The position numbers were made by a program, and so were the translations under genes. The notes below the pieces were generated by a model, which saw only the letters and a list, made by a program, of their open reading frames with translations, did no database searches and was not told where the DNA came from. Shown in pieces: positions 52,808 through 64,000 of a stretch of DNA of 64,000 nucleotides. Position 1 is the stretch's first letter. Every line of letters begins with the position of its first letter. Source of the DNA: Pegea sp. RAD2-039 (Eukaryota > Chordata > Thaliacea > Salpida > Salpidae); assembly GCA_034620365.1 (NCBI GenBank), contig JAQGEQ010000263.1, forward strand, positions 1,674,001-1,738,000, written 5' to 3'.

Positions 52808-54018
52808 AAGTGGTCTGTAGTTAAGTGTAGTGTTTCTAGAACCCTTTGTATGAACATGGAGTAATAATAGCTTTCTTCCAAATTTGTGGAGCTCTTCCTC
52901 GCCTAAGATTCATGTTAAAGAGTAGCGATAGAGGTAGTGACAAAGAAGGAGTTTTTTTTTATAAACAAAGCTGGGGTCTGATCTGGGATGTTGGAAACTG
53001 ATGATTTTAAAGAAGAAACAGCCTTAGATACTGTATCGACCGTTATGTCTAGATCTATTTTCTCAGAAACATTTGTAAGAATGCCGGAGTAGGAAAGAGA
53101 AGGATTATTGCCATCATCGGTTATAAAAACGCTATTAAATTGTTTGTTTAGCAATTCAGCATTATTATCTGGTTCCATGACAAACTGGTCGCTGTTATCA
53201 ATTAGGGGAGGTATTTGAGATCTGGCCTTAAGCTTGCGATTTATGAAACCAAAAAACGTTTTCTTGCTAGGTGAAGGTAAGACTGCACTTTCTCTTCCTA
53301 AATAGAAATTGGAAATAGATTTCTTGTAAACTATACAAAGATCTTTGTACAGAAATTTGATGGAAGGGTCTGTTTTATTTTCTTTGTATAGGAGGTTTTT
53401 TGAATGTTGCAAATTCCTTAAATATTTGGCAAATGTGGTTTTTTGCTGACTCTAAAAAAAGGTATGAATTTTTTGATTCACTCTTTAACGATGTTAGTAC
53501 ACTTTGAGTAAATAGTATTGATGTCTTTGGTAGAGTTGAAATCAGAAATCCAGTCAACACCTGATAGAAATTTGTTAATACCATTATGATTTCTACGATA
53601 AAAATTCCGTTTGCTTGGAGTTTTAACGTTCATGGAAAAATTTTGGTGGAGCTTGAATTCAATCATGTTGTGATCGCATATCGGAGCAAAAGGCTCTGTT
53701 TGATCAAAGTAAATAATATTTTCAGGCTTTGACGTGATAAGAAGATCCAAAGTATTACCACTAACTTGGGTTGGAAAGGTTTCTATTTGAGATAGATTAT
53801 TGGTATTGAGGAAGCTTGCAAAGGCATGACTTAAAAAGGCTGAACTAGTATTGTCGCTATCCAAGCTAAACGATTTCCCATAGATGCTAAATTCGGGTTA
53901 TTCCAAACAGTTTTACTAAAATTAAAATCCCACAAAATATATAACTCAGGACACAGAACACTCTTCAGAACCTTCAATAAGGTTTTAACAGTAACCTTAT
54001 CATTAATTTTAGAGGGTG

Positions 54019-54711
54019 TTATGTAGGTAAGTAAGTACATATAAAACGAGAGAATTCGGACATTGAGTAATCAAAGTCGAAAGTGATAATCTCAAATCCT
54101 GGACAATTAATGGGATCGATCTGAATTCTAGAGATCATGGGTGTAAGCGATGTTTTGTAAATTACGCAAACACCGCCGCTTCTATCATACAGTCTATCAC
54201 AACGCAAAACACAAAAAAGATTACCGTCAACCAGAACAGAATCAGGATAAAACGGTTTCAACCAAGTTTCAGTAATAAAAACAAATGTGAAATCTTGAGA
54301 ATGCAAAAGAACTTTAGTGTAATAGAAGAATTGTCTTTTTGACGCTTGTGAGATTTGATGATGGGCTTCTGTAAAATGATATCTTTGGCTGGAAGGATGG
54401 TACTCACAATTGTGTTCAACGTCCATAAAATCAAGGCCTTGAGAGCACATTTGATTAAAAAACTTACTATCATCATTTTTATCAGTCTCAGAGACATTGT
54501 TTTCTCTGTCTTCACGGTCTAAAGTAAGTTTTTTTGTTTGTGTCGGTGACCGCTTTTGCAAGAAGCTGAACCATGCTTGTATTTTTGTCGGAACCGGAAT
54601 CCCCGACCACCGAGGCTCATGTGACAGATTTCTTTGTAGAGGTATCCAGTTCGTCCATTGATTTAGATAAACTAGAAATTTTTTCATTGGTTTTGGCAAC
54701 ACCGCTGCCAA
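54019..54711 (-). pseudogene. LINE endonuclease N-terminal fragment
   Basis: The second half of this frame is the start of an APE-like endonuclease: FITETWLKPFYPD, then RCDRLYDRSGGVCVIYK. The rest (DFN and SDH motifs) lies in two other frames at 53831-54040 and 53478-53864, so frameshifts split the domain. The first half is charged, low-complexity linker sequence. Confidence 0.7.
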
Positions 54712-57700
54712 TTTCAGATTTAAATTTGGCCAATTCAGCAGATGTAAATTTGCTGATGTCGCATATTAGTTTTGAATTAGAGGAGGTAGATGTTATGCTA
54801 AATCCCATTTGCTTCATTGGTTGTTTTTAAGTAGTTTATAATTTTTTTGCTTACATCAATACAGGTGAGAGAATATAATCGCTTAAATTAAATGTTTAGC
54901 CTCATAAGCCTAAATTGAATAGAGTATAGACTATCACCTTATTCAATATATTTACTTTAAACGTTTGTACTTCCTCAGGCGATTTTATTTCACTTGTTGA
55001 GTTGGAAGTTACTGACAAACAATTCTATTTTTAGTTTTAACTTCATCCGCTTTTACCCTTTAAATGAAGCAACAATTAATGAGCTCTACAAATACTTCAA
55101 CAACTAAATCATGTAGGAATTTATGGGTAAAAAGCTGACACAGTTTCTTACAGTTTTACAGATTTGTTATTCTAATGATTATCAAAATATAAGAAATTTA
55201 ACTTTATAAAGATTTGGAGCTTAAATTTACTTCAGTATTTTGTTGATTGTATTTATGCCTAAAATTTTTTTACATGGAAACTACTCTTAAAAGATCTTAT
55301 TACAAATTTTATTACAAATTTTTCTCCAAGTTAATATGCAAATAAATATTTGATTATTGAAATTCCATGTTTTATTGTTTACTGTTTTGTTAGAAAATCT
55401 CTCTGATTGAGTTGTTAAGATGAGTTTCATATTGATGCTTTTACACACCTCAATATATATAGCTATTGTAACTCTTTAAATAAAATAATGTTTGTTGAAA
55501 AATATTTAATATCGCAAAGTAAACAATTTTTTTAGAAACTAATATTGTTTGAGGGGTTTGAACTCATGTAAATGACTGTTTACAATAACTTAAACTTCAA
55601 TTATTAGTTATTGTTGAAAGAATACATGTTAAAAGTTTACTTTATGTAAATTAAAAGGCTAAAATTACTTTTTGAATTTCAATTGAATAATAAATTAAAA
55701 ACAAAATTCAGATCAAGTAAAAGGTAACTTCACAGACTTCCCAAAGAGCAAACTTACAGTTACTACATTCTTATCATATTGTTCCTCTTCTGTGGTTTTG
55801 TTTTAATCAGAAAAATCTACATGACCGAAGTCTGTTACATTATAAAACTATTTAAAAATAACTTAAGTAAACTAAGCTTGAGTTGGTTAATGTGTCCGGC
55901 GTTTTCTAGAAACTTGTTTTACTTGTATCAATCTATCATCGAATTTATGGAATTAACTTGATGCTAGTTGTTGATACTGTTGAGTAATCAAAAGAACAAA
56001 AAAGAGACTTTAAAATATTTAGTTGGATTGATTTACTTGAATGAATAGGTTTCTCTGTAATTTCTACCACCAAACGCTAATAACGCTTCCAAGAAAACAT
56101 TATCTGGGTCAAGTTATTCCGAGTAAAGAAGCCAAGTTAACAATGATAGCTAATTAGTGAAGATTTTAGGTATCAGTAGGGATTGAGCTACATATATCAC
56201 AGCTGAAAATGAAAGTGATCACTTTCTTATTACACTAAAACCCGATATACTGATATATCATAGTTTCTGGGTAAAACCAATTTAGATAATTTTTTACTTA
56301 TCTTATATAAGTTTTTAAAGCCATCACAACTGTCGACAGATAACATATTTATCCTTAAATAAGTTTATTTTTGGTAGAACAACTTAGACTTTTCTAATTT
56401 TATAACAATAGTTAATAAAATTTTATTAAAAAGTAGTTTTTAAATTTAAACAAGAAATATAAGAAATGATTTTTATAAACATTTGTTCATTTAATCTTAA
56501 AATTTCTGAATTTTTACATATCTTCGAATGAAAACGACTTTTATTTGAAATTATTACTTTTTAATGATTGAAGAAAGATACTAAAGAATTTAATTTAACG
56601 TTTGTTTAATAACAGTTATTTCTAGCAACACTATCTTCATCGATTTACTTTACAAACACCTTAAATTGAAATAAGTTTTTCTAATGACTAAATTGCTAAA
56701 GAAACTATTTTTAGATAAAACTAGATTTTCAATTAGTCAATTAGTTAGGTAAACGTCAATAATTTTGTATTAATTTTACTTTTGTTTACTCTTCATTTTT
56801 TCACAACACATCTTAAATATATTTTAATACATATTTTTATTCCGTCACTAATTAAGTTCAGTAGAGATAGATTATTAGCTCAATGAAATATTTTTTTCGG
56901 ATTTTAACATTTAATTCTTTCTTTCAAATGATTACTAGAATTGTGAATCAAGTAGAAGAAATGTTATTTTTTAAATGCTATTTACCTTTTTAGTGTTATT
57001 ATCTGTTCTACAGTTTCTACATTTTTTTATACATGTTAAATTGCTTAAAACCAGCATCTTTCAATCATCATATTGTCTTTTTTTAATTTTGCTTGTTTGC
57101 TACAAGAGCAATTTTTCATCTGCAGCCATGCATTGTATAAAAATACAGCTTGCATGTTATAGCATGGAGTAATTCTTAAACTAAATATAAATTAAAGGTT
57201 AAAAAGTGGTATAAAAATGGCTAAAGTTTGAATTTTTTGTTTCACAAAATTCTTTAGCTGCCTCAAAATTGAAATACTAAAATCTGAAAAAAATTAAGAT
57301 TAGATAGATTAGGTTTTGGAAATTTTGCCTAAAGTTATATATTTACAGTCCACTGCATATGAACTTTACAACTGGTACAATAGTTCTTACTATTGTTAAC
57401 TGTTGATTGTTACAAAAGTAAATAAATATAATTGCCATTTTAAAAACTGAATGGTATTGAAAAAACAAAATCTTATCTTTACTAAATATTTGTTCTAAAA
57501 ATTAAGTTTTTTTTAAAGATTTTTTAGAAAAACCTTGACTTTGATTTTTATTGTTATTTTTTGTGATCTTCTTCACAAATTTAAGAAATTTGATGTTTTG
57601 GCAATAATTAATTAAGAAATATAAATTGCTTCTTATGTATATAGAAAACATAGATAATCTGTTTTATTTTATATCAAAACTTTATTGGCCACATTTTTTA

Positions 57701-58160
57701 TTTGTTGTTCAAGTTAAGTAAAATGCATAGATATATAAAAGTGTTAATAAATATAAAAAACAAGACTTTTAATAATAATTTATCGGTTAATTTCTAATAT
57801 AAGACAATGTGATAAAACAAAAAGACTTTCTTTATTTGCTCCGCCTAAACCTTACATGATCATAATTTATTCTTGATTTTTGTTTGTACAAGAAAATATA
57901 AAGTAATTTTTTAACTTATAAAATTAATACAACTAAAACTTACAAAATCTATCGGCTTAGCATAATTATTTAATAATTACTTAAAACAATAATCTGTTTT
58001 GTTTTTAAGTAAGATAATGTTGAATTATTTTGTTAACAAAAGTTAAGCGTTCTTAATTAAGTGAATGGTGTAGTGTTAACCCTCATGTGATTGTATATAA
58101 AACATCACAAATCTACTTTTCTAGGATTTATAATATACCTAGTAGACTTAAAAAATGAAA

Positions 58161-58182
58161 CTTGGCACTCAGTAGTGCCGAG
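58161..58182. repeat. 9-base-stem hairpin
   Basis: CTTGGCACT and AGTGCCGAG pair over nine bases with a single G-T pair and a four-base loop. This GC-rich stem is unusual for the region. It could be a small structured RNA element or a chance palindrome. Confidence 0.5.
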
Positions 58183-58884
58183 TGAAGACATAACTAAAAT
58201 AGTTATCAGCTTATTAAGATATTTCAAAAATTTGTTCACTTAAAATCAATATTTGAAAATCAATAAAATAATTTAAAAGTTGTTTAAACTTGCTATGCTA
58301 TTTAAAACTAAGCATTAATGGTTTTTTATACTCTTATAATTATTAAGGGCAACTATGATAGTAAAGGAATTTTCTTCAAAATTTAGATTTCTTAGTTAAT
58401 TTTTAATAAGTTTCAACAGAACTTCATCACAGCCTGGTTATCGTATTCCGTTTAATTTCTATCAAACCATCTGCAAACTTTTTTAAAGATTTTACAAACG
58501 ATTATTTTCTTAAAATTAATATTCTTGGAATGATAAATTACAAAGAAGAAACAAAAAGTTTCAGTTCAATGAACATTTTCTTTTTTAAAAAGAAAACATA
58601 AGAATAAATTTTTATAAAATTCTTGAACGTTTTTAGATTAAATAAAAAAGATACTAAATATAAAAAAATTTAGTTGTGAGAAAACTTATAGGTGACTTTT
58701 TATCTTGACAACTTTCAAAAAAATTTTTGGATTAAAATTCTTATTTTTCGATAAGGAACTGGAAAGAAATCAATAAAAAATTATAAAATCTCGTGCAAAG
58801 GTTATGGGTTGCAGGATAATAAGTGCATAAAGTATTTCAAACTATCATATAAACTAAGGAAAAAGCAGAATTTTGCTGACTCTT

Positions 58885-59220
58885 TTAAATAAATATAAAT
58901 ATAAAAAGTTTTATACTTGAAATGATCATGATTTGAAAGAAAAAAAAATATGGAAAACAATATGACCAGACTTGGAGCAAAAAACTCAAATAATCAAAGA
59001 CTGTTGAAAGTGTTCTTTCAGGAAAGTTGGGATAAACGCAAGTTTCTTGCCAAGCTTTATAAACTAAAGTTGACAAAAAATTCGAGCGTATTATAGTCGC
59101 ACATGATATGTGAAGATGATTGCTTTGAAGATAAACATCTGATTGACAGCCAACTGATTTCAAATACAAAGTTTGAGGTTTACCATGGAGCATGAAAATT
59201 ATCAAAGATTTTTTTTTCAA
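58885..59220 (-). CDS. Weak candidate open frame, no known family
   Basis: A 111-codon minus frame has a centre with mixed composition (CQSDVYLQSNHLHISCATII, YKAWQETCVYPNFPERT), richer than the Phe/Ile/Lys-dominated chance frames nearby. Its ends are low-complexity. No splice partner, signal or motif was found. It may be a relic or chance. Confidence 0.15.
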   Translation of the reverse strand: MKKKSLIIFMLHGKPQTLYLKSVGCQSDVYLQSNHLHISCATIIRSNFLSTLVYKAWQETCVYPNFPERTLSTVFDYLSFLLQVWSYCFPYFFFFQIMIISSIKLFIFIFI

Positions 59221-62200
59221 AAATAAGAAAATAATTTGATTTTTGAAACATATTTTTGAAACTGTAAAATAAAGATATCAAATTATATAATGAAATTGTG
59301 CAAAACTTTTTTTAGTATAAAGTATAGGTTTTCAAAAAATGTTAAAAAGAATATTTAAAATGTTTTATTTTTATAAAAACTTTAGAACATTATTTTCATG
59401 TAATTTCAGATTATCCAAACAAATAGAATTCTGTAATATGAAATATTTATTATACTTTGTTTCTTCTTTTGAGTATTATTTTGAATCAAATGTAATTTTG
59501 GGCTTCAGCTTTGTTATCTAATAATATAAAATGAATAAAAGCGTTTAAATACTTTAAAACTTTTTTGTTTGAAAACAAATTTTGCAACTTTTCATGTTTT
59601 TTAAGCTTTCTTAAAATAAAATTCTATTTTAAATAATTCACATACCAATTGATATGATAACAAGTTCAAAATCTTGTTCCAGTTAGTTTTCTAGATTTGT
59701 TTTTGAATTTAGTTGTCTCCTCTTCCAATGAATTTATTTTCCAGGAAAACATCAGACAATTGTTTAATGTTTCAATTAGAGTGATCAATCAGATTGGGAT
59801 TTTAAACAAACAAAACAAAATTCTTAAAGGTACTTTGAATGTTTTAATCAACACAAATAGCAAATATACAGCTCTTACAGCGAACCAAAAATATAACTGC
59901 AGAAAGATAATGAAAAGGTTTGAAGTATGACATTTTAACATTATTCATGTAAAAAAGTATGAGCACTGCAGAGGCATAAGCAAATATAAATTATAAATAA
60001 AAAATACAAAAACTCTCAGCACCTGAAAATGAAGGATCTGGTAGATTTATATGTGACTTGCTAAAAAAATTACTTAAATAATATTTCCTTAACACAACTT
60101 TTAAAGAGGCAACATGTTTTAATGCAGTGATGGAGTCGAGAAGAAGACCCCAATGGTTAACCTATTGAAAAAGCTGTTAATTCCACTGGGTGTTGTCAAA
60201 GTTGTTCAGTGGTTTAATTTTGAATGACGAACCTCTGAAAACGCATGAAAGATTACGACATTTTAGGAAATTATTCAAGTTGAGATGATAAAAACTAGTT
60301 ATAATTTGAAACAATAGTACAAAGCTAGAGGCTATTTATCAAAATTTTATGGATTTATGCTCCGAAAGAGGTATGAAGAAAAGTGTATGCCAAAGTAAGG
60401 AATACCTTCCTGGTAAACGATCTTTTAATCATTATAAGATTTATATTACCCTTTTCAAAGCTTTTTTCAAAGAAGAAACCCAAATTGATATTTAGAAAGT
60501 AATGGATGTTGAAATGATTCGACAAAAGTTACAAGTAAAAGAAATTGATCGATAGTTTAGTGAATTATTTCTTATATTCTTCATCCTAATGTTTTCAAAT
60601 ACAAAATAAAATAAATAAAATTTTAACATCAGCCAGTTACAATCGTAATAAAAAATTATTTGTGTGTAGTTAATTGGCAGAATTTTTAAGAGCTTTAATT
60701 TATAATAGACCACAAATTAAAACCAGCCAAAAAAGCAAGCTTATCACCTTCACTTATGAATAAAAAAGAATGTTTCCATGCAAACAAATGTTATGACTGG
60801 CCTTTAGAGATGATATGTGATTGTTTAAATCAAATAGCAGCTTTCAAAATAAAAGTTCAATAAAAAATAGGTCAAACCTTTATTAAATAAAATGTATGTA
60901 AATTTTTCGATAACATCTGGATAATCAATTTGTCGTAAGGTTTATGTACTCCTTTTTGTTGGTTTACTTCTCAGCTTCAAATTCTGGACAGAGTTCTCTC
61001 CTTCATAAAATCTGTTTTGATTATTTTAATACAATAAACAGATATTTGGAGTTAAAACTACTTTTGATTAAATAGTTTTACAGATAATATTTCTTAGTTA
61101 CAATTACCTTTTTGTTTAAATATATTTAAATATCAAATGAACAAAAATCCTTTGATGTAATATTTTTGCAAATAAAAACCATAAAGTTAAAGAAAAAATC
61201 AATTTAATCTTCTAGTTAATAGCTTTTCTGTGATTTAACTTGATAGGCTTTAAGTTTCTTATCGTTTTTTGGATTATTTGGTTTTTATTATCTGCTTAGT
61301 TTTTGGAGATTATAAATTGTTAGGAAACTTTGAAATTTTTTTCAGTTTTTCTAAAGTAATTTCCAAACTTCTAAATAAATCATATAGAATAAAATTTTAC
61401 AAACAAAATATTTCAACCTCAAAGTAATCTATTTTCAAAAAAATCCACATAACACATAAGAGCCTTCACCTTGACGGCTTCAGGCCTTTATCACATGTTT
61501 ACAGTGTAATAAGGTGTAATCTTATGTAGCTAAATTCCTTACAAGACAAAACGATACACAGATTTTAGTTAATTATCAAAATCGAATTTCGATGTTTAAT
61601 ACTACAAAAAATGCACCATATTATTTATAAATTCATCTTAAATTTATCTGTAGTACCATGGGTTATATAAGCAAACTATGTTGAAGTATTGTGTAACAAT
61701 TTAAATATTTGTTCGCTTTAACTTACTTGTACATTTTTAAGAGAGGCTACAAAAAGTATTTGTAAATTATCGAGCTACTGCATATTTTTTATGCTATTTT
61801 CAAAAAGTTAGGCTTTAAAAAGACAAACTGTAATTTATTTCTGTTCAACAGATATTTGTCACTCCAATAAATTTTTTGTGTATATTTCTAGATGTCACCT
61901 CTAGCAATCACTACTGTTTTTATTCGCTTTTTTCAACATCAGGCTTTACATCAAGTATTTTTTTGTTATTTGATGTACTTTAAGCTATTTTCAAATTCAT
62001 CATTTTTATAATCTTTTATCGACTGTAATGTCAGTTTAGGAGAGCCTAAGTACTTTTTAAAAGCACTCAACCTGCAGACTAATTAGTTTAAAGTGCACAT
62101 ATATGTTAGTAAGACTCTTATACAACTTATTTCAAAAGTATCCTGTTAAACGTTGAGTACAAATAGTAAATAAATAATGTTAGCAAAACTCATTACAAAT

Positions 62201-63451
62201 ATAGGTTAAAAATAGGAGCTTAGTTATATCTTCATTTCTAACCGTATTTTGCTTAAGTTGTTTCATCCACTCATTTTTGGTTTAAAATTGTTTTATAGAA
62301 TAAAATAGTATTCTAAAAGGATTAGGTCTGACTTCTTTTAAGCTTGAAGGCTCTCTTCGTTAAATAACAGATGTTTTTCGATTTCAAATTGATCTGCTTG
62401 AATTTTTTTCACTTTAATAAAATGTGCTAGAATTTTTTAATATAAAAAATTGTTACATAAGTTAATTAATAATTGAATTTGAATATTTACATTGAGTATC
62501 GTTAGTCAATTCACGCATGACTTAAGGAAATAAAATTTCATTTTGGGATTGATCATTAACAGTTCTAAGAAAAGTAAACAGTTTTAAATAAATCTATGTT
62601 GCTTAGCATAACCTTCCTAGTTACTTAAGCTGACCATACCAATGAATATGAGTTTTATTTAAAAGATTATTTTAATAAGTGATAATAAAATATTTTCCAT
62701 ACTTTAAATTTTGATGTTTTTAGGAAATAATTTAACAAGTAATAATGAAATTTATTTCATAATATTTATTTATCCGTGTTAAAAAATATACTGACGTAAA
62801 AAAAACACAATTACTTGAAAGCCGTCAACAGTTTTAAATTGATAATATTTTCAGAGAATCGTTTTAAAAGGTATATGTAAACCAATGATATAAATCAAAA
62901 CTTCATTTGTAATTAGAATTCACTGACAGCTCTTACTCCAAAACGTGCAATCAGAAACAAACATCATCATAAAATTATACGAAAAAAGACGAGAAATATA
63001 TTTTTTCTTTCTCTCGTTATTGACTATATTAATGTAAGCATTTTCGGCTGAAGTCAATTTATATGCTTGTACCCTTATAAACCCAAAACTTTATAAGCTA
63101 AATACCATCTGGTACTGCTTACTAAAGTAATTTAGTTTTATAAATGAGTTGATCAAATTATTGATAAATTTATTTTGTTTGATTTCTGGTAGATAAGTAA
63201 CTTGGTTCGCGAAACAATTTCGATTATATCTTGATGTCAGTAAAATTATACGCAAATAATTCGTGTAAATTTTATCTTAATTTTATTAAACTTGATTTAG
63301 ATTTTAATATTTGTGCTTTTATTTTCATATAAATCGTTTGTTTAAACATTAAGATAAAATAGTTTGTAATTTTATCAAAGATAAATAAAACCTTTTCTTC
63401 TTTAGAAAATTAAGGTACTTTACGTTAATAAACATTTTACGAGGTTTCATC

Positions 63452-63551
63452 ATGTCTTTGAATGAAGAGATCACTAAAGAAGTTGCTAAGCCTTCAAGTA
63501 ATTATAAGCTTTGTAACGATTGGAACTCAGACGATTGCTTAGCTTCTATGG
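63452..63551 (+). CDS. Possible first coding exon of a gene leaving the window
   Basis: An ATG opens 33 codons, reading MSLNEEITKEVAKPSS then NYKLCNDWNSDDCLASM, followed by a GTAATT donor in phase 1. The amino-acid mix is unlike the AT-driven frames around it. The rest of the gene would lie to the right, mostly beyond 64000. The protein is not recognised. Confidence 0.35.
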
Positions 63552-64000
63552 GTAATTTTTTAGCACTTTTCTTTTACTTAGCATGTGAACAGGAAGCAAA
63601 ACTACTTAAGTGTTTTTTTTTTATCAGCTAATAAGTAAATTTTATTAGCAAGTAATAAATCTATTTTAAGCTAACTGTATAAGTAAGTTAGTGTTAATAG
63701 TTTATAAAAATATAGTGGTCATGTTATTCGATACTTTCACGATAGTTATTTTAATCAGAAAAATATTAATTTGCAAGCTTTCAAATACACTTAACAAAGC
63801 TGTCTAAATGAGTAATGATAAAGTAAAACACTGTTTTTCTATCTTATCATCTCAAGTGCTTTAATTTCTTAGCAGTAACAAGCTTCATAAATTTACATTC
63901 ATTCACTTTCTTATCAAGTGTTATCTTAAGTCATATTAGTATGTTGTTTTAAAGATGTTTATTCTTACTTCTATATCATTAGAAAAGAGATTTTTCGATT
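63552..64000. other. Window edge, no feature
   Basis: This is intron-like AT-rich DNA with no second exon visible before the edge. Confidence 0.3.

Larger units (their letters stand above)
52160..54830 (-). mobile_element. Decayed CR1-like LINE with endonuclease and RT
   Basis: This is a non-LTR retrotransposon on the minus strand, richer in GC than its flanks. From its 5' end (about 54830) come a short ORF1-like helical piece (54617-54817), then an APE-type endonuclease in broken frames. The endonuclease has ITETWL, RCDRLYDRSGGVCVIYK, a DFNF motif and the catalytic CDHNMIEF. A linker (52915-53412) leads to reverse transcriptase motifs: QHGFVKRRS, YLDFAKAFDSVPH, ITSGVSQGSILG and FAYADHIKLL (52295-52807). 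ALNIVENWSTNWPL continues in the frame after a stop. At least four frame breaks and stops are present. The active-site YADD reads YADH. The 3' end of ORF2 and the 3'UTR are missing beyond about 52160, so no terminal hairpin like that of copies A and B is seen. It is inactive. Confidence 0.85.
54831..63451. other. 8.6-kb AT-rich region without a supported gene
   Basis: Open frames at 55779-55961, 56975-57172, 59339-59521, 59697-59930 and 60492-60713 are short and lack motifs. Items of note are a strong hairpin at 58161-58182, a somewhat richer frame at 58885-59220, and a GC-higher block near 60110-60420 with words such as GAGTCGAGAAGAAGACCCC. That block may be a repeat relic. Confidence 0.4.

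Noticed and set aside
54573-54830. Plus-strand frame of 85 codons
   Set aside because: It lies opposite the ORF1-like part of the minus-strand LINE.

Overview
The window is a stretch of strongly AT-rich animal nuclear DNA. The evidence is GT-AG introns, poly(A)-type 3' ends, LINE retrotransposon remains, and genes for metazoan signalling proteins: an ionotropic glutamate receptor, an ICAP-1/ITGB1BP1 relative, OSTF1, an inositol hexakisphosphate kinase, an SLC35D-type nucleotide-sugar transporter and a cathepsin L. The species cannot be read from the sequence. The very low GC and CR1-like LINE pieces would suit an AT-rich invertebrate such as a flatworm or cnidarian, but that is a guess.

Left third (1-18000), all on the minus strand: a complete 7-exon cathepsin L-like protease gene (1134-2760, 329 aa), a complete 5-exon ICAP-1-like PTB-domain gene (5885-6883, 204 aa), and a 6-exon inositol hexakisphosphate kinase gene (12249-17971, 449 aa). 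Between them are AT-rich spacers with faint repeat relics.

Middle (18000-45000): a plus-strand 6-exon glutamate receptor gene (22728-27230, 870 aa) with NMDA-type ligand-site features but an unusual pore. Next is a minus-strand OSTF1 gene whose coding part is a single exon (30004-30645, 213 aa). Two 5'-truncated copies of one LINE family follow, sharing a 3'-end hairpin (32848-33445 and 34987-35068), and then a GC-richer repeat-like block (36840-37450). A possible promoter cluster (39432-39504) precedes a plus-strand 5-exon gene for an acidic 221-aa protein that I do not recognise (42210-44468).

Right third (45000-64000): an SLC35D-type transporter gene on the minus strand (49283-50865, 308 aa), a decayed CR1-like LINE on the minus strand (about 52160-54830), about 8.5 kb with no gene I can support, and a possible first coding exon at the right edge (63452-63551).

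All exon models were built by hand from splice consensus, reading-frame phase and family motifs. In each multi-exon gene the phases close exactly and give an open frame from start to stop. The genes look independent: they share no pathway or operon-like arrangement. No rRNA, tRNA or CRISPR array was recognised.
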